Source of the DNA: Gammaproteobacteria bacterium
GTDB taxonomy: Bacteria > Pseudomonadota > Gammaproteobacteria > Pseudomonadales > Pseudomonadaceae
NCBI GenBank assembly: GCA_903970465.1
Contig: CAJCIO010000163.1
Coordinates: forward strand, 1-38,426
DNA length: 38,426 bases
Direction: 5' to 3'
The notes beneath the pieces are model-generated. The model did not search any database. It saw only the letters and a list, made by a program, of their open reading frames with translations, and was not told the DNA's origin. Of this stretch, positions 32,992 through 38,426 are shown piece after piece. Both the position numbers and the translations under genes were made by a program. How positions within the stretch are numbered: the stretch's first letter is position 1; the number at the start of each line of letters is the position of its first letter.

Positions 32992-34069
32992 CGAAGTGTT
33001 CGAGCAGGGTGTTTTCGATAATCGCTGCCGCGTGCCTCGGGGAGTCAGCCATCGGGCCGCCGCGTTGCCATTGGGCGGGGTCCAGAGCGCTGGCTCGCTC
33101 CAGCAGTTGCGGCCAGTGCTCGGCCGCGGGCCACGCATCCAGGCCGATGGCCAGGCCTAGCACTTGCAGGCGGCGGGCCTGGTGCAGTTGTTCGTCGAAC
33201 GGTCGCGATTCAGCAATGGCTACATAGCGACAGCCGAGGCTGGCGACTTCCGATACCACGCCATCGCCGGCGCTGCCGATGACGATTTCGGCGTGGCACA
33301 GTTCGTCGAAGGGGTCAGGGACGTGGCCCAGATCGATCAGATTAGCGGCGGACAGCGGGCCGTGATCGGGCGCAAGGCCCATCACTCTGAATCGATAGCC
33401 TGGGCAGGCCCGGGCCAGACCCTGCAGTTCGCGGACACCCATGGCGGTACCGCCCTGACCGATGATCACCAGTACCCGGCCGATTTCAGGCGCGGCGTTG
33501 CGGCCTTGGGGGTAGCGCGACAGCCAACCGCTGTAGCGGGTGTGGCGCACGATGCCAGCGCTGTCAGGGCGCTCGGCATCGAGGCTTTCCATCAACGCTG
33601 GCCAAGGCGCCAAAAGGGTCGAGGCGCAAGCGTAGGCTTGCAGGTGGGCAGGGTCATCGCGCTGGCCGTGCTGGCGGATGTAGACCGTCGGGATGCCGAG
33701 CAGACGCGCCAGCAGGGCCACCTCGACCGAGACGTCGACCACCAGCAGGCAGGGCCAATGGCGGTTCATCCAGTCTGCCAGCAGCGCCATGCGTTCGCGC
33801 AGGCCATCGACGGCCAATGGGGCGTAGTGCAGCGTTGCAAAGTGTTCGACCTGCATGCCCGGGGCGGTGTCGGCGGGCAGGTCCAGGCGCTGTAGAGGTG
33901 CAGGGAGCGGCGGCAGGTTGCTGCCGATCAGGGTGACCGGGCACTCGAGGCATTCGGCGATGGCCTGGGCGCGGCGCCAATGGCCGTGGCCGTGGTGATG
34001 GACGTAGTAGCCGACTTGGGGGATGGCGCCCGAGCGGCTAGCCAGGTCGCGGGCCAGATCCTCAGACAT
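32972..34069 (-). CDS. MurG-like GT-B glycosyltransferase
   Basis: The ATG at 34069 is favoured because it overlaps the previous stop by 8 bases; an earlier in-frame start at 34141 would overlap it by 80. The 365-aa protein has the N-terminal motif GYYVHHHGHGHWRRAQAIAE, like the GxGH motif of MurG and processive diacylglycerol glucosyltransferases, and a C-terminal nucleotide-sugar pocket (VLVIIGQGGTAMGVREL, then VIGSAGDGVVSEVASLGCRYVAI, where the family typically has GGxxTxxE). The donor is likely a UDP-sugar. It is coupled to the GT4 gene ahead of it. The target glycan is unknown. Confidence 0.8.
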   Translation of the reverse strand: MSEDLARDLASRSGAIPQVGYYVHHHGHGHWRRAQAIAECLECPVTLIGSNLPPLPAPLQRLDLPADTAPGMQVEHFATLHYAPLAVDGLRERMALLADWMNRHWPCLLVVDVSVEVALLARLLGIPTVYIRQHGQRDDPAHLQAYACASTLLAPWPALMESLDAERPDSAGIVRHTRYSGWLSRYPQGRNAAPEIGRVLVIIGQGGTAMGVRELQGLARACPGYRFRVMGLAPDHGPLSAANLIDLGHVPDPFDELCHAEIVIGSAGDGVVSEVASLGCRYVAIAESRPFDEQLHQARRLQVLGLAIGLDAWPAAEHWPQLLERASALDPAQWQRGGPMADSPRHAAAIIENTLLEHFVSSPAS

Positions 34070-35177
34070 GGCGGCCGCCCAACGGCGCTGCTTTGGCCAT
34101 GCCCGAGGGTCGTGATGGATGGCCGCGTTGCTGGTCGGCATGGGCGGACATCACTTCGTACAGGCGCTTCTCGTAGCGTTTGAGCATCAGTGCATGGCTC
34201 CAGTGCGCCTCGGCACGTTCACGGCAGGCTACGCGAGATTTACCCCGGGCGACGAGCAGGGCCTCGGCCAGCGCTGGCACATCACCGGCCGGGGCCAGGG
34301 CGCCGGTGTCTTCGCTGAGCAACTCGGGCAGGGCGCCCCGGGCAAAGGCGGCGACCGGCGTGCCACAGGCCAGCGCTTCGGCGACCACCAGGCCGAAAGG
34401 CTCTTCCCAGCAGGGCGTGACCAACGCCGCCGAGGCACTGGCCAGCTCGTCGGCCAAGGCATCACGGCCCAGATGGCCGAGGTAGCGGATCTGTTCGCCC
34501 AGATGGGGGGCGATCTGTTCGTCGAAAAAAGCCTGATCGGTGATCTGCCCGGCCAGGCGCAGTTGCACGCCTGCCTGCAGCGCGGCGGCGATCGCCAGTT
34601 GCGGGCCTTTGTCGGGGACCAGGCGACCGAACCACAGCACGTGCTCGCCGACCCTACCGCGCGGACGCCAGAAGTCCAGGTCGATGCCATTGGCGATCAC
34701 TTCGCAGTCCGGCACCTGGGCCTGCCAGGCGCGGGCATTGGCGGCCGAACAGGTGCAGAACCAGCCGCTGCGACGGGAATTGCTCAGGGCCTCCACCATC
34801 TCGAAAAACGGCGGCGTGTGCAGCACCGTGAGCATGGGCGTCTGAATCAGCGAAGCCATGGTCACGGGCACGTAATGCAGGCTGTTGTTGAAGATCACGT
34901 CGAAGCCGTAGCGGTCGATCTGCAACAGAGTCTTGAGGTACGCGTGGTGCTCGTCGATGTACTCGCTGGCGAGCGGGCGGTTGCCGTGCTGGTAGGTGCT
35001 GTCATCGAGGATCGGTACGGCGTGCAGTTCCGCGGCGCTGGATGAGCTGGCGAACAGCGTGACGTCGTGGCCGAGGTCGCGCAGGCCTAACGTCGCGTCA
35101 TAGGTGAAGGCCTCCAGGCCGCCAGGGAAGGGTTGGCGAACCGGGTGTTTGAGGTGGGTAAGGACACCGATGCGCAT
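34062..35177 (-). CDS. Family-4 glycosyltransferase (GT-B)
   Basis: The frame is open well upstream of 35177, but MRIGVLTHLKHPVRQPFPGG is the standard family start; the upstream part is REP and leader sequence. The 371-aa protein shows GGLEAFTYDATLGLRDLGHDV near the start, then VIANGIDLDFWRP, LWFGRLVPDKGPQLAI and the retaining-GT E-x7-E motif in PCWEEPFGLVVAEALACGTPVAAF. It transfers a sugar from a nucleotide donor in the cytoplasm. It overlaps the MurG-like gene by 8 bases, so the two are coupled. Divergent from the metal-transport operon. Confidence 0.87.
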   Translation of the reverse strand: MRIGVLTHLKHPVRQPFPGGLEAFTYDATLGLRDLGHDVTLFASSSSAAELHAVPILDDSTYQHGNRPLASEYIDEHHAYLKTLLQIDRYGFDVIFNNSLHYVPVTMASLIQTPMLTVLHTPPFFEMVEALSNSRRSGWFCTCSAANARAWQAQVPDCEVIANGIDLDFWRPRGRVGEHVLWFGRLVPDKGPQLAIAAALQAGVQLRLAGQITDQAFFDEQIAPHLGEQIRYLGHLGRDALADELASASAALVTPCWEEPFGLVVAEALACGTPVAAFARGALPELLSEDTGALAPAGDVPALAEALLVARGKSRVACRERAEAHWSHALMLKRYEKRLYEVMSAHADQQRGHPSRPSGMAKAAPLGGRHV

Positions 35178-35270
35178 GGCAGTTTCTCGACGGTTGTTGG
35201 CTTTCGAGGGCTGGGGCGGGCAATGGTTCGGGATATTTATGCCAATTGCGTCCGGCCTCTGTTGGGCCAG

Positions 35271-35327
35271 GAGTACATGGGTAGCGAGGGGGGGCAAGCT
35301 CCTCGTTACAGGGTTGAGAGTACATGG
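35271..35327. repeat. REP-like hairpin between 10-base direct repeats
   Basis: GTAGCGAGG (35281-35289) pairs with CCTCGTTAC (35301-35309), one wobble, loop GGGGGCAAGCT, which is a Pseudomonas REP-type palindrome. The segment is bounded by identical copies of GAGTACATGG at 35271-35280 and 35318-35327, so a 37-base unit is flanked by a perfect 10-base duplication. It lies between the divergent GT4 gene and the metal-transport operon. Confidence 0.65.
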
Positions 35328-35355
35328 CGGTAATTTCATCTCGTCTTTGTGAAAA

Positions 35356-35378
35356 GAGATGTTATATTGTATCAAATT
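35356..35378 (+). promoter_or_regulatory. Zur-type operator
   Basis: Bases 35356-35378 match the gammaproteobacterial Zur box (GAAATGTTATA-N-TATAACATTTC): 10 of 11 positions in the left half (GAGATGTTATA) and 6 of 11 in the right (TGTATCAAATT). It lies 19 bases before the first codon of the metal-transport operon and is AT-rich against the GC-rich background. Zinc repression is inferred from the site and the ABC importer that follows. Confidence 0.62.
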
Positions 35379-35396
35379 GATTCCGGACACTCCGCC

Positions 35397-35528
35397 TTGA
35401 AAAACCCTCGCCTTCCTTCCATCACCGCCAGCGCCCTGGCGCGCTCGGTCAGCCAGCGGCTGCTGCTGGCAATCGTCATGCTGGCCGTGCTGTGGCTGGC
35501 CATCGTCTGGGCGGTGGCCATTCCATGA
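35397..35528 (+). CDS. 43-aa single-helix membrane peptide at the head of the metal-transport operon
   Basis: A TTG at 35397 opens a 43-codon frame whose TGA overlaps the ATPase start by ATGA (35525-35528). The peptide has a basic N-terminus (MKNPRLPSITASALARSVSQ) and then one hydrophobic helix (LLLAIVMLAVLWLAIVWAVA) ending almost at the C-terminus, so it is most likely a membrane anchor peptide. Translational coupling to the ABC genes and its position just after the Zur box suggest a role with the transporter. The ribosome-binding site is weak, and another start is possible. Family not recognised with certainty. Confidence 0.62.
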   Translation: MKNPRLPSITASALARSVSQRLLLAIVMLAVLWLAIVWAVAIP

Positions 35529-36280
35529 GCGCCGCTATCGCCCTTGACGACCTGACCGTCGCCTACGAACGTCGCCCGGCGGTGCATCATCTGAGCGGTC
35601 GTTTCGAGGCCGGCAGCCTGACCGCCATCGTTGGCCCCAATGGCGCCGGCAAATCGACGCTGATCAAGGCCATCGCCGGGACCCTGCGCCCTGCAGCCGG
35701 GCGTGTCGACCGCGGCGCCTTGCCCACTCGCGAGCTGGGTTATCTGCCCCAGGCGGCCGAGATCGATCGCAGTTTCCCGTTGTCGGTCGCCGACACCGTG
35801 GCCATGGGCGCCTGGCGCAGCATCGGCGCCTTTCGCGGGCTGAGCAAGCGCCAGGCCGAGCAGACCCAGGAGGCCTTGCGGGCGGTGGGTCTGGAAGGTT
35901 TCGAGCAGCGCAGCGTCGGCTCTTTGTCGTCGGGGCAGTTCCAGCGCGTGCTGTTCGCCCGGCTGCTGTTACAGGACGCCGCCGTGATCCTGCTGGACGA
36001 GCCCTTCACGGCGATCGATGCGCGGACCACTGCCGACTTGCTGGCCCTGGTGCGGGTCTGGCACGGCCAAGGGCGAACGGTCATCGCGGTGCTGCACGAC
36101 CTGCAGCAGATTCGCGAACACTTTCCGCAGACCTTGCTGATGGCTCGCGAGCTGATCGCCTGGGGCGATACCGCGTCGGCATTGAGCGTTGAAAACTTGC
36201 GCAAGGCCCGGCAGATGGGCGAGTTCTGGAGCGCCGATGCCGAGCTGTGCGGTGTCGCTGACGGTGGAGGTCGAGCATGA
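35525..36280 (+). CDS. znuC: Zinc/manganese ABC transporter ATPase (ZnuC/AztA-like)
   Basis: The 251-aa protein has Walker A GPNGAGKST (37-45), Q-loop GYLPQ (72-76), signature LSSGQ (134-138), Walker B VILLDEP (154-160) and switch histidine H191 (AVLHDLQQ). PQAAEIDRSFPLSVADTVAMG is typical of ATPases for metal-ion (zinc/manganese) importers. The opening LDDLTVAYERRPAVHHLSG resembles the AztA branch. The ATG at 35525 overlaps the preceding stop and its own stop overlaps the permease start (ATGA at 36277). It powers uptake at the inner face of the membrane. Confidence 0.88.
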   Translation: MSAAIALDDLTVAYERRPAVHHLSGRFEAGSLTAIVGPNGAGKSTLIKAIAGTLRPAAGRVDRGALPTRELGYLPQAAEIDRSFPLSVADTVAMGAWRSIGAFRGLSKRQAEQTQEALRAVGLEGFEQRSVGSLSSGQFQRVLFARLLLQDAAVILLDEPFTAIDARTTADLLALVRVWHGQGRTVIAVLHDLQQIREHFPQTLLMARELIAWGDTASALSVENLRKARQMGEFWSADAELCGVADGGGRA

Positions 36281-37146
36281 TTCTGTATACCGCGTTGGTC
36301 CAGCCGTTCGTGGAGTTCGGTTTCATGCGGCGTGCCTTGGTGGCGTGCCTGGCCCTCGGTATCGGCTCGGGGCCAGTGGGGGTGCTGCTGATGCTGCGGC
36401 GCATGAGCCTGGTGGGGGACGCCATGAGCCATGCGGTGCTGCCGGGCGCGGCGGTGGGCTTTCTGTTCGCCGGCCTGTCGCTGCCGGCCATGGGCTTCGG
36501 CGGCCTGATCGCCGGGTTGTTGGTGGCGCTGCTGGCCGGGCTGGTGAGCCGCCTGACCAGCCTGCGCGAGGACGCCAGCTTTGCCAGTTTCTATCTGACG
36601 TCGCTGGCCGCCGGTGTGCTGATCGTGTCGCTGCATGGTTCGAACGTCGATCTGCTGCACGTGTTGTTCGGCACGATTCTGGCCATCGATAACGACGCGC
36701 TTTACATGGTCGGCAGCATCGCCTCGTTTACCTTGCTGCTGCTGGCGGTGATCTACAGGCCGCTGGTGCTGGAATGTTTCGACCCCGGCTTCCTGCGCGC
36801 GGTGGGCGGCCGTGGCTCGCTGTATCACGTGCTGTTTCTGCTGCTGGTGGTGCTCAATCTGGTCGCCGGTTTTCAGGCGCTCGGTACCCTGATGGCCGTG
36901 GGCATGATGATGCTGCCGGCCACCGCTGCGCGTTTCTGGGCCAGCTCGCTGAGCGCGTTGATGTTGATCTCGACCGTGATCGCCACGCTGTCGGGCTTGA
37001 TCGGCTTGATCGTCTCGTACCACGCCGGTGTCGCTTCCGGGCCGTCCATCGTACTGACCGCCAGTGCCTTTTATGGCGTCTCGGTGCTGTTCGGGCGGAC
37101 CGGCATCTTGCGCAAGTTGTTCCCCAAGGCGCATTTGGCGCACTGA
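36277..37146 (+). CDS. znuB: Zinc/manganese ABC transporter permease (ZnuB/AztB-like)
   Basis: A 289-aa membrane protein with about eight or nine helices. VQPFVEFGFMRRALVACLALGIGSGPVGVLLMLRRMSLVGDAMSHAVLPGAAVGFL is the family hallmark: the RRMSLVGDAMSHAVLPG segment is the conserved cytoplasmic motif that couples to the ATPase. GTLMAVGMMMLPATAARFWA is another. It forms the channel dimer for metal import. Start and stop are tightly packed with the ATPase, but 133 bases separate it from the binding-protein gene, and this gap carries a REPIN-like palindrome. Confidence 0.9.
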   Translation: MILYTALVQPFVEFGFMRRALVACLALGIGSGPVGVLLMLRRMSLVGDAMSHAVLPGAAVGFLFAGLSLPAMGFGGLIAGLLVALLAGLVSRLTSLREDASFASFYLTSLAAGVLIVSLHGSNVDLLHVLFGTILAIDNDALYMVGSIASFTLLLLAVIYRPLVLECFDPGFLRAVGGRGSLYHVLFLLLVVLNLVAGFQALGTLMAVGMMMLPATAARFWASSLSALMLISTVIATLSGLIGLIVSYHAGVASGPSIVLTASAFYGVSVLFGRTGILRKLFPKAHLAH

Positions 37147-37153
37147 TTCACTG

Positions 37154-37245
37154 CCTGTAGCGAGGGGGCCTGGCCGCGAAGATATCGAGCCAGATACATG
37201 GCTGGGGCTGACAGATCTTTCGGGGCACCCCCCCCTTGCTACAGG
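37154..37245. repeat. REPIN-like inverted repeat in the zinc-transport operon
   Basis: CCTGTAGCGAGGGGG (37154-37168) and CCCCCTTGCTACAGG (37231-37245) are inverted copies with 14 of 15 matches. Inner arms CGAAGAT and ATCTTTCG, then AGCCA and TGGCT, also pair, so the whole 92 bases can fold as one long hairpin. It sits between the permease stop and the binding-protein start, in a place where it can affect mRNA stability or read-through. Confidence 0.7.
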
Positions 37246-37279
37246 GTTATTTGCAACACCCACCATCCCGAGGAGCATC

Positions 37280-38176
37280 ATGAAACCATCCCTGTTACTG
37301 GGCGCTATGGCAGCCTTTGCATTGTCTGCGTTTTCTCTCACGGCCCAGGCCAAGTCGCTGGAAGCCGTGGCTTCGTTTACCGTCATCGCCGACATGGTCC
37401 ATAACGTCGGCGGCGATCGCGTGCATGTCACGTCGTTGATCGGCCCTAATGGCGATCCCCATGTCTACGAGCCTACCCCCACCGACGCGCAGTCGCTCAA
37501 GCACGCCGACCTGGCGTTCGTCAGTGGTCTGCATCTGGAGGGTTGGCTGGATCGGCTGATCGTCGCCTCGGGTTATCAAGGGCAGCCCGTGGTGCTGTCC
37601 GACGGCATCAAGACCCGCAGCATGGAAGAAGATGGCGAGCGCGTGATTGATCCGCATGCCTGGAACAGCGCTGCCAATGCCGTGATCTACGTGCGCAATA
37701 TCGTTGCCGCGCTCAAGCGTGTCGATCCGGCCGGCGCTGCCGAGTACCAGGCCAACGGCGACCGTTACATCACTCAGTTGCAGGCACTGGATGCCTATGC
37801 CCGTGCTCAGGTGCAGAGTGTTCCCCAGGCGCAGCGCAAGGTCCTGACCTCTCACGATGCCTTTGGCTACTTTGGTGATGCATACGGCGTGACGTTCCTC
37901 GCGCCGCTGGGCTTCTCGACCGAAGCCGAACCCTCGGCGGCCGACGTCGCGCGCCTGATCACCCAGATCAAGCGCGAGCATGTCAGCGCGTATTTCTTCG
38001 AGAACTCCGGCGACCCGCGCCTGGTCAAGCAGATTGCCGCAGCCAGTGGCGCGCAGCCCGGTGGCGAACTGTACGTCGAGGCGCTGTCGCCGGCTGATGG
38101 CCCAGCGGCGAGCTATGTGCAGATGTTCCGCTATAACGTTTATCAACTGGTCAAGGCCATGAAGGCTTCGCACTGA
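37280..38176 (+). CDS. znuA: Zinc/manganese-binding periplasmic protein (ZnuA/AztC-like)
   Basis: AGGAG lies just before the ATG at 37280. A signal peptide (MKPSLLLGAMAAFALSAFSL, cleaved near AQA-K) leads a 298-aa cluster-9 binding protein. Metal ligands expected from the family: H61 (NGDPHVYEPTP), H126 (DPHAWNS), H192 (LTSHDAFGYF); the fourth position, usually Asp in a YTDSL-type motif, is Glu267 here (LYVEALSP). There is no His-rich loop as in E. coli ZnuA, so it resembles AztC or the manganese-type proteins. It delivers the metal to the permease. A REPIN separates it from the permease gene, so its expression may be set separately. Confidence 0.87.
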   Translation: MKPSLLLGAMAAFALSAFSLTAQAKSLEAVASFTVIADMVHNVGGDRVHVTSLIGPNGDPHVYEPTPTDAQSLKHADLAFVSGLHLEGWLDRLIVASGYQGQPVVLSDGIKTRSMEEDGERVIDPHAWNSAANAVIYVRNIVAALKRVDPAGAAEYQANGDRYITQLQALDAYARAQVQSVPQAQRKVLTSHDAFGYFGDAYGVTFLAPLGFSTEAEPSAADVARLITQIKREHVSAYFFENSGDPRLVKQIAAASGAQPGGELYVEALSPADGPAASYVQMFRYNVYQLVKAMKASH

Positions 38177-38197
38177 CGCTGGTTGACCGACGACGGC

Positions 38198-38253
38198 TCG
38201 CGGGCAAGGCGTTCTTCCCGGCTGAACACTGTGGGAGCAAGGCTTGCCCGCGA
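38198..38253. repeat. REPIN: perfect inverted pair of REP cores
   Basis: TCGCGGGCAAG (38198-38208) is the exact reverse complement of CTTGCCCGCGA (38243-38253), with further partial pairing between (TTCCC/GGGAG). The right copy lies in CTGTGGGAGCAAGGCTTGCC, the form seen across Pseudomonas. It is 21 bases downstream of the znuA-like stop and could also serve as a 3' stabiliser or terminator. Confidence 0.75.
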
Positions 38254-38382
38254 AGGGTCCATCGGCAGCGCCGCATGACTCGCGAAAAACGACCTCATCC
38301 AGCCATGGAACGACCGACGGCTTAAAGGTTTCAGTGGCGGCGTCGATAGGCAGACATCATCTGCCTGACCGAGGGGGCCGCC

Positions 38383-38426
38383 GTGCGCCTGCTACCTGTA
38401 AAAATCATGTCCCGTTTCAGCCTGGC
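38383..38426 (+). CDS. Possible start of a further gene (cut by window edge)
   Basis: GAGGGGG (38370-38376) lies 6 bases ahead of a GTG at 38383, from which the frame is open to the edge (VRLLPVKIMSRFSL). A second start, ATG at 38407, follows in frame. A 6-bp hairpin (GGCAGA-CATCA-TCTGCC, 38349-38365) lies upstream. Too short to identify. Confidence 0.3.
   Translation, partial: MRLLPVKIMSRFSL

Noticed and set aside
35740..37431. 563-aa minus-strand frame across the ATPase and permease genes
   Set aside because: His/Gln/Arg-rich translation typical of antisense frames; the + strand genes carry intact Walker and permease motifs.
1..38426. Defence system, CRISPR array, prophage or insertion sequence
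   Set aside because: No repeat-spacer pattern, transposase, integrase, toxin-antitoxin or nuclease genes were seen on either strand.

Overview
The window is GC-rich, densely coded DNA that looks like a Pseudomonas chromosome, closest in character to the fluorescens/putida groups; the species was not determined. The signs are the codon use, REP/REPIN-type palindromes built on GCGGGCAAG/CTTGCCCGC and GTAGCGAGG cores, a CptA-type phosphoethanolamine transferase, a FdhF/YdeP oxidoreductase and a large CheB/CheR hybrid kinase. I see no phage, plasmid, insertion sequence or CRISPR array. It reads as an accessory-metabolism and signalling stretch.

Layout. 1-5.1 kb: the 3' part of cptA, a possible 52-aa membrane peptide overlapping a VOC/glyoxalase-fold gene, a LysE exporter, an amidase and a YfcE-like phosphoesterase. 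5.2-7.6 kb: a REP pair, an AT-rich promoter, and a two-gene unit of sulfonate-type periplasmic binding protein plus flavin-dependent monooxygenase, with no ABC permease or ATPase nearby. 7.7-9.4 kb: tRNA-Gln(UUG) behind its own promoter, then an exported protein I do not recognise. 9.4-16.3 kb: a sugar-acid catabolic cluster split around a divergent promoter: GntR/FCD regulator, ManD/RspA-type dehydratase and MFS carrier to the left; 5-ketogluconate-reductase-like SDR, MFS carrier and L-idonate dehydrogenase to the right. Together they could take L-idonate (or L-gulonate) to 2-keto-3-deoxygluconate without phosphorylation.

16.3-25.4 kb: a possible gene remnant, TspO, a small three-helix membrane protein, an exported alpha/beta hydrolase, an SDR, a catalase-fold protein, then YdeP with an 86-aa unknown, divergent from a formaldehyde-dehydrogenase-like zinc enzyme. 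25.4-32.0 kb: a CHASE-like/GGDEF/EAL protein, a 1254-aa CheB-CheR-PAS-kinase-receiver hybrid and a 48-aa very acidic protein. 32.2-35.2 kb: three glycosyltransferases, two overlapping head-to-tail and one converging with a 20-bp coding overlap. 35.3-38.2 kb: a Zur-box-preceded zinc/manganese ABC importer (43-aa membrane peptide, ATPase, permease, binding protein) with a REPIN before the binding-protein gene. The last 250 bases hold another REPIN and possibly the start of one more gene.

All assignments come from reading the translated sequences and DNA motifs by eye; no database search was possible.
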